Of a DNA stretch of 64,000 bases, positions 52,467 through 61,124 are shown one piece after another. Every line of letters starts with the position of its first letter. Positions within the stretch are counted from its first letter, which is position 1. The DNA lies in assembly GCA_033809995.1 (NCBI GenBank), contig JAPXKQ010000007.1, positions 1 through 64,000 of the forward strand. Direction: 5' to 3'. Made by a program: the position numbers and the translations under genes. The notes under the pieces were generated by a model. That model did no database searches, was not told the DNA's origin, and was given only the letters and a program-made list of their open reading frames with translations. The DNA is from Paratissierella sp033809995. GTDB taxonomy: Bacteria > Bacillota > Clostridia > Tissierellales > Tissierellaceae.

Positions 52467-54152
52467 TTACGATTTAATTTTTTTTGACATATTAAGCATT
52501 TCTTTTGCGTGATTTATAGTTGTTTCAGTAACATTGACTCCACCTAACAATCTAGCCATTTCAAGCACTCTTTCATCGTATGTTAATTTCCGTACTTTAG
52601 TTATCGTTGTGTAGCCTTCTGATTCTTTGTATATTTTATAATGATTATCGGCAAGAGCAGTAATTTGTGGCAAGTGAGAGATGGCAATTACTTGATGATT
52701 TTTTGAAATTTTACAAATTTTTTCCCCAACAATTTGGGCTGTTCTTCCACTAATTCCCGTATCAATTTCATCAAAAATCAAAGTAGGTATTTTATCATTA
52801 TCAGCTATAATATTCTTAAATCCTAGCATTATTCTAGACATTTCTCCACCTGAAACAATTTTTGATAGGGGTTTTAAATTTTCTCCAGGATTAGTTGATA
52901 TCAAAAATTCTATATTATCTAATCCACTATTACTAATGCTTTCTTTTTCTTTAAAATCTACCTTAAAAACAACATTACCCATATTAAGTTCTTTTAGTTC
53001 CTGGGTTAATTTATTTTCTAATTTTTTTGCAATATCAATTCTTTTATTTCTTAATAATAAAGAGTCATTTGTTAAGATTTCTTCATATCTTTTAATATTT
53101 TTATTAATTTTTTCCATTTTCTTTTCATAATTTATTAGATTTTCATATTCAATAAAAATATTATTTCTATATTCAAATATTTTATCTATTGTTAGCCCAT
53201 ATTTCTTTTTTAGCTTATTGACCAAATCTAATCTATCTCTATAGTATATAAATTTTTCCTCATCTACTTCTAAAGATTCTAGGTAATAATCAACTTCCCT
53301 TGCTAAATCTTGTAATTCATACCTTAGATTATTAAATTTATCATGGTATTGAATGATTTCAGAATCAAAATTTTTTATATTATTTAGTAAATTGATACAA
53401 TTATTAAATAAATCTAAAATAGAATTTCTATCATAGGTCGAACCATTTAAATTTTCCAGTACATTTCCCAATCCTATTTGAATACTTTGTATATTAGAAT
53501 ATTTTTTAAAGTTATTTTCAATCTCAAATTCATCTTCTGAAGTAAGATTTGCAGCATCAATTTCTTCAATTTGATATTTCAATAAATCTATTTCTCTTTC
53601 TCTTTCGGAAGATGTTTTGTTCATTTCATTGAACTTTTTCTTTTCTTCTATATAGACTTCATAGGTTGTCCTAATCTTTTCCAATAAATCTTTATGTTCC
53701 CTGTCACCAAGACTATCTATTAATATTTGATGATTTTGAATATTAAGAAGTGATTGATGCTCATGTTGTCCAAATATATCAATCAAATTTGGTGTTATGT
53801 TGCTTAAGATATTTAGCGTAATTGGCCTTCCATTTAGCCTGGTTATACTAGGGTAAGTTAAAGAAATTTCCCTAGAGATAATAAGAATACTCTCTTCAGT
53901 TTCATAACCATATTTAGAAAGTATAGATTTTATATTGTCTTCAATATAAAACAATGCTTCAATAACCGCCTTATCCTCACCAGTACGAATTAAATCCTTA
54001 CTTCCCCTACCTCCAAGTACTAATCCTAAAGCTTCAATAATAATCGATTTACCAGAGCCTGTCTCCCCTGTTAGTAGATTTAAACCACTATCAAATTCGA
54101 TTTTAAGATCATCAATTATGGCAAAATTTTTAATGCTTAATTCTTTAAGCAT
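52467..54152 (-). CDS. recN: DNA repair protein RecN
   Basis: RecN (561 residues) is an SMC-like ATPase that tethers broken DNA ends. Walker A is GETGSGKS at about residue 30, a coiled coil spans about residues 150-370, then the signature LSKIVSGGEMSRIML (in part) and Walker B LIFDEIDTGISG. It is 14 bp downstream of tlyA; the argR/ahrC gene usually between them in Firmicutes is missing. No SOS box is seen directly upstream. Confidence 0.96.
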   Translation of the reverse strand: MLKELSIKNFAIIDDLKIEFDSGLNLLTGETGSGKSIIIEALGLVLGGRGSKDLIRTGEDKAVIEALFYIEDNIKSILSKYGYETEESILIISREISLTYPSITRLNGRPITLNILSNITPNLIDIFGQHEHQSLLNIQNHQILIDSLGDREHKDLLEKIRTTYEVYIEEKKKFNEMNKTSSEREREIDLLKYQIEEIDAANLTSEDEFEIENNFKKYSNIQSIQIGLGNVLENLNGSTYDRNSILDLFNNCINLLNNIKNFDSEIIQYHDKFNNLRYELQDLAREVDYYLESLEVDEEKFIYYRDRLDLVNKLKKKYGLTIDKIFEYRNNIFIEYENLINYEKKMEKINKNIKRYEEILTNDSLLLRNKRIDIAKKLENKLTQELKELNMGNVVFKVDFKEKESISNSGLDNIEFLISTNPGENLKPLSKIVSGGEMSRIMLGFKNIIADNDKIPTLIFDEIDTGISGRTAQIVGEKICKISKNHQVIAISHLPQITALADNHYKIYKESEGYTTITKVRKLTYDERVLEMARLLGGVNVTETTINHAKEMLNMSKKIKS

Positions 54153-54166
54153 AAATACCCCTCCGA

Positions 54167-54964
54167 TTACTTTAAAGTATTATGCGCATCTTCTATTGTC
54201 CTTAAAATAAAATCATCATCAATGCAATTACCATCATTTTTTAAGTATATAAGAAATTCGATATTTCCTGTGGTGCCAGTAATAGGTGAAAAAGTTAGTG
54301 AGTTAGCTATAAGACCAATTTCTTTAGAAAATTCAGCAATTTTCTTTATAACTTCAAAATGAGTTTTTTTATCCTTTACAATTCCTTTTTTCCCTACCTT
54401 ATCTTTACCAGCCTCGAATTGTGGTTTTACCAATGCAACTATTTCACCTTTTTCAGTTAATAAATCCTTAGCTACTGGTAAAACAAGCGTTAATGAAATA
54501 AAGGATACATCTATTGATATAAAATCAATTTTTTCACCTATATTATCTTTTGTTACATTTCTAATATTGGTTCTTTCCATCACTAGGACCCTAGGGTCAT
54601 TTCTCAATTTCCAGTCCAATTGACCATAACCAACATCAACTGCAAATACCTTTTTAGCATTGTTTTTTAACATGCAATCCGTAAATCCACCGGTAGACGC
54701 TCCAATATCCATAGCTATTGCATCAGTTAAATTTAAATCAAAGGATTTTATTGCCTTTTCCAGCTTTAATCCACCTCTACTAACATAGATAATTGGATTA
54801 GTTTTAACAATTATATCTTCATCTTCATCAATATATTCCCCTGGTTTATCTATCCTTCTTGTGCCTATGTAAACTGAACCCTCCATTATTACCCTTTTGC
54901 CCTTTTCTCTTGAATCAACTAAACCTTTTTCAAATAATAACACATCCGCTCTTTTTTTACCCAT
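54167..54964 (-). CDS. tlyA: TlyA family rRNA methyltransferase / hemolysin-like protein
   Basis: This 265-residue protein has an N-terminal S4 domain (RADVLLFEKGLVDSREKGKR in part) and a FtsJ-like SAM methyltransferase domain with AMDIGASTGGFTDCML and LVKPQFEAG. TlyA homologues 2'-O-methylate rRNA; the Bacillus orthologue is yqxC. It follows oapA by 18 bp, so oapA, tlyA and recN probably form one transcript. Confidence 0.92.
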   Translation of the reverse strand: MGKKRADVLLFEKGLVDSREKGKRVIMEGSVYIGTRRIDKPGEYIDEDEDIIVKTNPIIYVSRGGLKLEKAIKSFDLNLTDAIAMDIGASTGGFTDCMLKNNAKKVFAVDVGYGQLDWKLRNDPRVLVMERTNIRNVTKDNIGEKIDFISIDVSFISLTLVLPVAKDLLTEKGEIVALVKPQFEAGKDKVGKKGIVKDKKTHFEVIKKIAEFSKEIGLIANSLTFSPITGTTGNIEFLIYLKNDGNCIDDDFILRTIEDAHNTLK

Positions 54965-54982
54965 CTTTACTCCTTTGATTGT

Positions 54983-55582
54983 TTATTGTTTATTGTTTTT
55001 CTTTTTATTGGGGAAGAAATCCAAATGGAAATTTACTTCTAAAAAATTAAAAAACTTCGCCACTTGAAATATAATTTTTTCATAATTATAGAAAGCTATT
55101 GATTTCCCAATAGCCTTACCCCCTACAGTAAATGATGCTGTAAGAGCTGTAAGTAATATTGATAATAAGGTTCCGTTTTTAAATCCATATGTATTTAGCA
55201 ATTTATATATTATTGTAGCACCTACAGAACCAGATATGATTCCGCTAATATCACCAATTACATCATTGCAAAAATTAGAAACAGGTCCAGCATTTCTAAC
55301 AAGCTTTATAGCAACTTTCGCCTCACTAATTTTATTCGCTGCCATAGCATGGAACGGTTTCTCATCTGCTACAGTAACTGATATACCTATTATATCAAAT
55401 ATAATACCTATTAATATAATCGACAAAAGAATTAAAAAAGCTATAAGTATATTTAAACTCTTCACTAGATTTTCAGTAAGTATAGAAATAATAATTGCTA
55501 AAAAAAAGGTCCAAAGTGATATTCCTATCACCCATTTTAAATTATACCGCTTTGAAAAATTTTCGCCTTCTTTTTTTGACAT
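54983..55582 (-). CDS. oapA: OLE RNA-associated protein OapA
   Basis: This 199-residue membrane protein has about four hydrophobic segments (near residues 17-36, 43-70, 115-130 and 138-155), a basic tail, and a DX3D element at Asp107-Asp111 in FCNDVIGDISG. In Bacillus halodurans OapA binds OLE RNA as a dimer and places it at the membrane; the DX3D element was noted as like some magnesium transporters. The gene is directly downstream of the OLE RNA, which fixes the assignment. The ATG at 55582 follows AAGGAGG, 8 bases away; an upstream ATG at 55642 would start inside the RNA. Confidence 0.92.
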   Translation of the reverse strand: MSKKEGENFSKRYNLKWVIGISLWTFFLAIIISILTENLVKSLNILIAFLILLSIILIGIIFDIIGISVTVADEKPFHAMAANKISEAKVAIKLVRNAGPVSNFCNDVIGDISGIISGSVGATIIYKLLNTYGFKNGTLLSILLTALTASFTVGGKAIGKSIAFYNYEKIIFQVAKFFNFLEVNFHLDFFPNKKKNNKQ

Positions 55583-55599
55583 AAAATCCTCCTTAAGAA

Positions 55600-55627
55600 A
55601 TAAAAAGCTGATAGCATTAGCTACCAG
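55600..55627 (-). terminator. 3'-end terminator of OLE RNA
   Basis: On the minus strand CTGGTAGC pairs with GCTATCAG (one G-T) across TAAT, followed by CTTTTTATTT. It lies just before the oapA ribosome binding site, so some transcripts should end here and some read on. Confidence 0.8.
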
Positions 55628-56207
55628 CGTGAGTAGTGGCAATAAACTGAGTAAATCTTACGGCTTTAGGTCCAGTAGGTTTTCCCTGATAAAAACTGTC
55701 TGTCGCCATAACAGTGGTTTCCCTTTAATCTTATCAATACCTTGTTGCCATAGGTACAACTGGATTGCCACTTAGTCCGCACTGTAATCCTCAATTTACT
55801 TCAAAACGAGCAGTCTAGGAGTTTTCCTCAACAGCCAGTCTATTCCTTAGCCTCTTTTGCAAAGTAGGTTTCGATAACAGAACTTAATTAATACTGGGCC
55901 CTTGATTAATTTAGTTGAACTTATCATCCGCACTACCCCACTCAAGGCAGGCTACTTCTGCTTATAATTAATAAAATTGCAGGTTTATCACAATATATTT
56001 TCTAAAATATATTGTGTCTCCACGAAAGTAGGGTCTACGCCTGCATGCCATTGCAGATCGCCCCATCTTTCTTACTCCCCGTGAAAACCCACGACTGGGC
56101 GTCGCAAGCCAAACACAAGGAACTTCATCGATATGCCCTTTGACGGATTTTTAGCCCCGCCCTCTAGAATAGTTGTGCTGACTAGAATACTGTGCCACTC
56201 CATGCTG
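55602..56207 (-). ncRNA. ole: OLE RNA (ornate, large, extremophilic RNA)
   Basis: A gap of 665 bases between ispA and oapA has no ORF on the coding strand, is visibly richer in G/C than its surroundings, and holds many complementary segments, such as a perfect 13-bp hairpin at 55989-56016 (CACAATATATTTT). The transcript predicted from its promoter and terminator is about 606 nt, matching the roughly 610-nt length of OLE RNAs. Gene order nusB, xseA, xseB, ispA, OLE, oapA, tlyA is the classical OLE locus (dxs, often between oapA and tlyA, is missing). OLE RNA forms a membrane ribonucleoprotein with OapA and others, linked to growth under cold, alcohol and magnesium stress. Assignment rests on synteny, length and structure; I could not run a covariance model. 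Confidence 0.93.
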
Positions 56208-56213
56208 ATTTAA

Positions 56214-56242
56214 ATTATATCATAAATTTATGTATTTATCAA
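56214..56242 (-). promoter_or_regulatory. Sigma-A promoter of OLE RNA
   Basis: On the minus strand TTGATA (56237-56242) and TATAAT (56214-56219) are exactly 17 bp apart, right behind the ispA stop codon. The predicted start near 56207 matches the 5' end of the G/C-rich structured region. Confidence 0.85.
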
Positions 56243-56247
56243 TTACC

Positions 56248-57117
56248 TTATTCATTCCTATCTATCAAATATTTGGTTAATTCTTTAAAAAAACAAGTAT
56301 CAACACTACTAAGTGAATCAAGTATCTCTATTGCTTTCTCACTAAGTGATTTAACTTCTTTTATAGAAGTATCAAAATCAAAGTACTTCAAATATGTAAA
56401 TTTATTTATTGATTCATCTTTAAAAGAGTCTAGTATATCATCTTCTATTTGATAAGCCAATCCCAAATTCAATCCAAAGTCTCTTAGTTTTTCAACATAT
56501 TCATCACTAGCACCACCAATTATAGCTCCAGTCACCAAACTTGCTTGGATTAAGCCAGCCGTCTTTGTTTTATACATATAGATTAATTTTTCCTCATTCA
56601 TATTGTCAAATCCACTAAAAACATCCAGTACTTGACCGCCAATCATTCCTCTTGTACCAGAATAAATGCCTATCTCCTTCATAGCCCTTGTATAGCGTCT
56701 ATAATCTTCTATGGTATATGAATTGTTAATAGTATGATTCAACATGGTTTCGAATGCTAGATTTAAAAGCCCATCTCCAGCTAATATTGCCATAGCTTCA
56801 CCATAAACCTTGTGGTTTGTAGGTTTACCTCTTCTAAAGTCATCATTATCCATGGCGGGTAAATCATCATGTATTAAAGAATATGTATGAATCATCTCTA
56901 TTGCTACAGCAAAAGGTAGTATTTTTTCCAAATTATCATTGAATAATTCAAATGATTTTAGTGCAATAATAGGTCTAAGTCTCTTTCCACCTGTAAATAA
57001 GCTATATTCCATAGCTTCATAAATCTTTTTTTGGTAAGAATTTTTATGGTCTACAATTATTTTGAGATAATTATCTATTAAGTCTGTATAATACTCAAAT
57101 TCTTTAGTAATATTCAT
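56248..57117 (-). CDS. ispA: Polyprenyl synthetase (farnesyl/geranyl diphosphate synthase)
   Basis: This 289-residue prenyltransferase has the first Asp-rich motif DDLPAMDND in IHDDLPAMD at about residue 80, GGKRLRP, and the second, QIEDDILD. It makes C15 (or C10-C20) diphosphates from IPP and DMAPP, using products of the MEP pathway whose last enzyme, IspH, is at 30852-32825. ATG at 57117 follows AAGGAGG; the upstream ATG at 57141 lacks a site. It overlaps xseB by 14 bp. Confidence 0.93.
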   Translation of the reverse strand: MNITKEFEYYTDLIDNYLKIIVDHKNSYQKKIYEAMEYSLFTGGKRLRPIIALKSFELFNDNLEKILPFAVAIEMIHTYSLIHDDLPAMDNDDFRRGKPTNHKVYGEAMAILAGDGLLNLAFETMLNHTINNSYTIEDYRRYTRAMKEIGIYSGTRGMIGGQVLDVFSGFDNMNEEKLIYMYKTKTAGLIQASLVTGAIIGGASDEYVEKLRDFGLNLGLAYQIEDDILDSFKDESINKFTYLKYFDFDTSIKEVKSLSEKAIEILDSLSSVDTCFFKELTKYLIDRNE

Positions 57118-57349
57118 CTTCGTCCTCCTTAAAAAAATCATACTCCACTAAAGAATCTTCATCACCTAATAAAACCTTTACTTCTCCCTCTGCAGCCTTT
57201 AATATATTATTACAATAATTGTATAATTCAATACCTTTTTTAAATTTAGCTATGGATTCTTCCAAAGTACAATCTTCATCTTCCAATTCTATTAATATCT
57301 TTTCCAATTCCACCAAAGCATCTTCATAACTTAATTTTATATCCTCCAT
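57104..57349 (-). CDS. xseB: Exodeoxyribonuclease VII small subunit
   Basis: XseB (81 residues) has the family core SYEDALVELEKILIELEDED (in part) and TLEESIAKFKKGIELYNYC. With XseA it degrades single-stranded DNA. It starts 2 bases after xseA stops and overlaps ispA by 14 bp. Its acidic C terminus (EDEDEYY) is encoded in the overlap. Confidence 0.95.
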   Translation of the reverse strand: MEDIKLSYEDALVELEKILIELEDEDCTLEESIAKFKKGIELYNYCNNILKAAEGEVKVLLGDEDSLVEYDFFKEDEDEYY

Positions 57350-57351
57350 TT

Positions 57352-58554
57352 CTATACCTCCTTGTCTATATGGATTATCAAAGTCTTAATTGTACCATCT
57401 TTAAGTAATATATTAATCTCATCATTAATTTTCATGTCATCAATGGATTTAATAATATTTCCCCTTGTATCATATAAAACTCCAAAACCTTTATCTATGG
57501 AATGTCTTGGATTCAATAGTTTTAATTTATTTTCTAATATTACCAATCTTTTTAATTCCTTAGAGATCTTTTTTTCAATCAAATAATTTAAATCTTTAAA
57601 AATATTATCGATATCCTGTTGTTTATTCTTTAGTTTTAATATTGGATTGTTATATGATAGGGATTTGTCTAAAAATCTTAATTGATTTTCTTGAGCTGTT
57701 ATAAATTTATTAAAATAGCTTAGTAAACTTCTATATTTGTTTTTTAGATTAGTATATAAATAACTAATATCTGGTACTGCCAATTCTGCAGCTGCAGAAG
57801 GTGTTGGTGCCCTTAAGTCTGCGACAAAATCAGCAATTGTAAAATCTGTTTCATGGCCGACAGCTGAAATTATTGGAGTGTTCAATAGGAAAATTGTACG
57901 TGCTAATTCTTCATCATTAAACGCGAATAATTCCTCATAAGAACCTCCTCCTCGACCAGTTATTATAATGTCAATATCTCCTCTGTTGTCTAAATACTTT
58001 AGTCCACGGCATATTTCTTTGGCAGCATTTGGACCTTGAACCAAAGTAGGATAAATTAAAATTTCGCAAGGAGGATATCTCCTTTTTAATATTGTAACTA
58101 TATCTCTAATAGCAGCACCAGTTCTTGATGTTACAACTCCAATCTTTTTTGGCAAAAAAGGTATATTCTTCTTATACTTTTCACGAAATAAACCTTCTTT
58201 TTCTAATTTAATTTTCAAATCTTCAAAGGCCTTATATAAATCTCCTATACCTTTATCTTTTACACTTCTTACATAAAGCTGATAATCTCCATCCCTATCA
58301 TAAACTGAAACATACCCTGTGGCTACTACCTTCATACCCTCCGATAGTTTTAAACCTATATTTTCGTTATCCCATTTAAACATTACACAACGAATCTTAC
58401 TTTTATCATCTTTTAAAGAAAAATACATATGTCCGCTATGATGATGTTTAAAATTAGATATCTCACCTTCAACTTGTAAATTAGAAAGAACTATATCACC
58501 TGCAAAAACTTTTTTTATGTAATTATTAACTTCACTTACCTTTAATGGTTTCAT
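57352..58554 (-). CDS. xseA: Exodeoxyribonuclease VII large subunit
   Basis: XseA (400 residues) has an N-terminal OB fold (LSNLQVEGEISNFKHHHSGH in part, SLKDDKSKIRCVMF), the catalytic core with GVVTSRTGAAIRDI, GRGGGSYEELFAFNDE and SAVGHETDFTIADFVADLRA (parts), and a C-terminal coiled coil. It overlaps the upstream TsaD-like gene by 4 bp, showing that that gene belongs to this operon. Confidence 0.95.
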   Translation of the reverse strand: MKPLKVSEVNNYIKKVFAGDIVLSNLQVEGEISNFKHHHSGHMYFSLKDDKSKIRCVMFKWDNENIGLKLSEGMKVVATGYVSVYDRDGDYQLYVRSVKDKGIGDLYKAFEDLKIKLEKEGLFREKYKKNIPFLPKKIGVVTSRTGAAIRDIVTILKRRYPPCEILIYPTLVQGPNAAKEICRGLKYLDNRGDIDIIITGRGGGSYEELFAFNDEELARTIFLLNTPIISAVGHETDFTIADFVADLRAPTPSAAAELAVPDISYLYTNLKNKYRSLLSYFNKFITAQENQLRFLDKSLSYNNPILKLKNKQQDIDNIFKDLNYLIEKKISKELKRLVILENKLKLLNPRHSIDKGFGVLYDTRGNIIKSIDDMKINDEINILLKDGTIKTLIIHIDKEV

Positions 58555-59525
58555 CCATTCACCTCCTCGTGACCTTTTCTTGTCATTCCTAAATATGCTA
58601 TACCTACAGCATTATCTGTGGATAATTCCATTTTAGGGAAAATAATATTAGCCTGTTCTTTAAATGAATTTAACAAATATTTTCTAATATGACTATTGGC
58701 AGATATTCCACCAGTGAATAAAACCTTTTTAATATTTGTACTTTCAATTGAATTCCTTATCAATTTTTCAATTATAAAAGAAATAGTATAAAACAAAGTA
58801 TATATAATATCCTCTATAGGGTAATTTCTAGAATATATAAGCTTCAAAAAATAATTTTCTAAACCTGATAAATTTGTCCAATATTTATCCTTTATACTTA
58901 TAGGTATTTTAACATCTATTAACTTGCCCCTATTTGATAAAATTTCCATTTCTCTTCCACAAGGGAATTTTAGACCTAAATAAACTCCTATTCTATCTAT
59001 AAGTTGCCCAAAACTAATATCTAGGCTTCTCCCAATTACATCTATCTCTAGATTATCTTTAAAATTTTTGACCTTTAATAATTCACTTGTACCGCCAGAA
59101 ATATGAAGCGAAATAAATTCCTCGTCCGTATCTATTATGTTTTCATTGTTAATCAAACAAGATCCTATATGTCCTTCTTGATGACTAAATTCTTTATACT
59201 TAGTTTTTAATATTTTAGAAAGAATAAATGCCTGATTTTTCCCAACAACAAAAACAGGCATATATGAATCAATAATATTTCTAGGTTTTGTACTTACGGC
59301 TATTGTATCGATTTTATTTATATCAACATTCTCTGATAACTTTTCTATAAGACTTGGAATATTGTTCATATGTTGAAATAAGGCTTCTTGTTGTCTAAGC
59401 CCTCTTTCATTCTTTTTTACTTCCAATACATTTCTTATATCCATTAATATATTATTATTTTCATCTATTAATCCCAAGGATGTAGTATAAGCACTTGTGT
59501 CAATACCCAAAAAATATTTATTCAT
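58551..59525 (-). CDS. TsaD/Kae1-like paralogue of unknown function
   Basis: This 324-residue ASKHA-fold protein resembles TsaD (t6A tRNA synthesis): GIDTSAYTTSLGL at the start, metal-site histidines in SHQEGHIGS, LHISGGTSELL, FPCGREMEIL and the C-terminal Asp in LSTDNAVGIAYLG. It is less conserved than true TsaD; for example, the second half has an unusual hydrophobic stretch, and it lies in nusB-xseA-xseB rather than with tsaB/tsaE. It overlaps nusB by 8 bp and xseA by 4 bp. It is likely a second copy; the canonical tsaD should be elsewhere. Function unknown. Confidence 0.78.
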   Translation of the reverse strand: MNKYFLGIDTSAYTTSLGLIDENNNILMDIRNVLEVKKNERGLRQQEALFQHMNNIPSLIEKLSENVDINKIDTIAVSTKPRNIIDSYMPVFVVGKNQAFILSKILKTKYKEFSHQEGHIGSCLINNENIIDTDEEFISLHISGGTSELLKVKNFKDNLEIDVIGRSLDISFGQLIDRIGVYLGLKFPCGREMEILSNRGKLIDVKIPISIKDKYWTNLSGLENYFLKLIYSRNYPIEDIIYTLFYTISFIIEKLIRNSIESTNIKKVLFTGGISANSHIRKYLLNSFKEQANIIFPKMELSTDNAVGIAYLGMTRKGHEEVNG

Positions 59526-59931
59526 TTTTATTATCTAAGGCTCTTGCGAAGCCTCCTAATACCCCATTGATAAATTTGAAAGAATCTTCTGTACTAAACC
59601 TTTTTACTATCTCAATTGCTTCATTTATAGAAACTTCTAATGGTATATCCTTTCTGTATAAAATCTCATATATAGCTATACGTAATGCCGCTAAATCAAC
59701 CTTAGCCAATCTAGAAATACTCCAACCCTCAAGATGTGTTTTAATACTCTCATCTATATCTTCTAGATTATTTACAATAGTATGTACAGCATCCTTTATA
59801 TAATCAGTTTCAGCTTCATCATATTCAAAATTGTTTAAAAATATTTCAAGTGCCTCATTAGTATAATCATTGGTGCTTTCCATTTGAAATAAAACCATCA
59901 TTGCGCCTTCTCTTGCTTGTTTTCTACCCAT
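59518..59931 (-). CDS. nusB: Transcription antitermination factor NusB
   Basis: NusB (137 residues) has RKQAREGAMMVLFQME at the start, LSRLAKVDLAALRIAIYEILY-like core (ISRLAKVDLAALRIAIYEIL) and a final FINGVLGGFARAL. It binds boxA RNA with S10 to antiterminate rRNA transcription. It opens the nusB-tsaD-like-xseA-xseB-ispA operon after the asp23 terminator. Confidence 0.95.
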   Translation of the reverse strand: MGRKQAREGAMMVLFQMESTNDYTNEALEIFLNNFEYDEAETDYIKDAVHTIVNNLEDIDESIKTHLEGWSISRLAKVDLAALRIAIYEILYRKDIPLEVSINEAIEIVKRFSTEDSFKFINGVLGGFARALDNKNE

Positions 59932-59988
59932 TATAATCTCCCTTTGCTCATTAGATTTATGTTTGTTTAAGGGTCATTTATGTAATTT

Positions 59989-60015
59989 AAAATTACCCCC
60001 TGATTCTCAGAGGGT
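59989..60015 (-). terminator. Terminator after asp23
   Basis: On the minus strand ACCCTCTGA pairs with TCAGGGGGT (one T-G pair) across GAA and is followed by AATTTTAAATT. Confidence 0.7.
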
Positions 60016-60029
60016 ATATATTAAATATT

Positions 60030-60419
60030 CTAATCTTGTTTCTTATCTTCCTTGTTCTCCTTTGGTAAACTTACACCTTGAATATTAACATTAATTTCAA
60101 TAACATTCAATGCAGTCATATTTTCTATTGAAGCTTTTACATTCCTTTGTACTTCTTTACCAACTTGTGCAATATTTGAGCCATATTCTACTATTATAAA
60201 TAAATCAACTTTTATCTCATCGTTATTTAATTCTACTTTTACACCCTTTGACATATTCTTCATGCCCAATAGCTCAGTAATTCCACCTGTAATACCACCA
60301 CTCATACCTACTACGCCTTTTACTTCAGTCGCTGCTACTCCAGCAATAATGGCAATTACGTCATCAGATATCTTTACATTACCAGTTTCTGTATTATCGT
60401 TTAATATTGTATCCCCCAT
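60030..60419 (-). CDS. Asp23/Gls24 family envelope stress protein
   Basis: This 129-residue protein has the DUF322 (Asp23) core: GNVKISDDVIAIIAGVAATEV and KGVVGMSGG, then LFIIVEYGSNIAQVGKEVQ with conserved repeats. Such proteins form membrane-associated patches in Firmicutes. The Bacillus orthologue YqhY sits between spoIIIA/accBC and nusB, as here. ATG at 60419 follows TTGGAGG. Confidence 0.92.
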   Translation of the reverse strand: MGDTILNDNTETGNVKISDDVIAIIAGVAATEVKGVVGMSGGITGGITELLGMKNMSKGVKVELNNDEIKVDLFIIVEYGSNIAQVGKEVQRNVKASIENMTALNVIEINVNIQGVSLPKENKEDKKQD

Positions 60420-60485
60420 TAAAAACACCTCCAAGCTTAAATTCTAAGGCTATTATATCAAAGGAATACATTCATTACAACAATT

Positions 60486-61112
60486 CTATTGTTTTTTCAT
60501 TATTTTAATATTATCCGAGTCAAATTTAGTTTCAGATTTTACTATATCCAATATCTTTACCATATCTTGTTGAGATAATTCATTCTTAGATACAACTACC
60601 TTTATTTCATCATTTGTTATAAATACCAAAGCATCTTCAAATCCTTTTGCTTTTACTAGTCCCTCTATTTGAAGCTCTTTCTCAGAAATTTCTCCAATGC
60701 TCATTATCTCTTCTTGAGCCTTAGCCCTAATATCATCTGTTGTCTGGGTATTTTTTATAATCTCATCAAGTCTATCGACTAATCCTGCTCTCAACTTATC
60801 CCTTGACAGCCTATATTCAACAAAGTAATTTCTATTTGTATTAGATACTTCTTTGCTTAATTCACTTAACTCAGTATTACTAGTTGTCACCACATCAGTG
60901 ATATTTTCTTCCTTAGGAAGAGAATCTACTATATCGAAATCGTCCTCAGATAACGTATATTCATTGTTTTCCATTTGCATTACTTCATAATTCTGATAAT
61001 CCTTTGAAGCTTTCTTAAGAGCATCTTGTGTCAAACGATAATTTAAGTAACCAGTAAAAACTAATAGTACTAACAACATTCCTATAATTGCAGGTCTTTT
61101 TATTTTAAACAT
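60486..61112 (-). CDS. spoIIIAH: Stage III sporulation protein AH
   Basis: SpoIIIAH (208 residues) has one N-terminal membrane segment (about residues 7-25) and an extracellular YscJ/FliF-like ring domain at the C terminus (RAKAQEEIMSIGEISEKELQ and the following KGFEDALVFI). It makes the mother-cell ring of the SpoIIQ-SpoIIIAH feeding channel that links the forespore. It is the last gene of the spoIIIA operon, 12 bp after spoIIIAG. Confidence 0.93.
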   Translation of the reverse strand: MFKIKRPAIIGMLLVLLVFTGYLNYRLTQDALKKASKDYQNYEVMQMENNEYTLSEDDFDIVDSLPKEENITDVVTTSNTELSELSKEVSNTNRNYFVEYRLSRDKLRAGLVDRLDEIIKNTQTTDDIRAKAQEEIMSIGEISEKELQIEGLVKAKGFEDALVFITNDEIKVVVSKNELSQQDMVKILDIVKSETKFDSDNIKIMKKQ

Positions 61113-61124
61113 TAAATTTCCCCC

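Noticed and set aside
55236..55775. + strand ORF of 179 codons across oapA and the OLE RNA
   Set aside because: It is antisense to OapA and runs into the structured RNA; its composition has no recognisable domain and it lacks a ribosome binding site.
55602..56207. The RNA gap as RNase P RNA, tmRNA or a group II intron
   Set aside because: It lacks a tmRNA tag reading frame and an intron-encoded protein or domain V, and its length and position do not suit RNase P RNA; context and size fit OLE.
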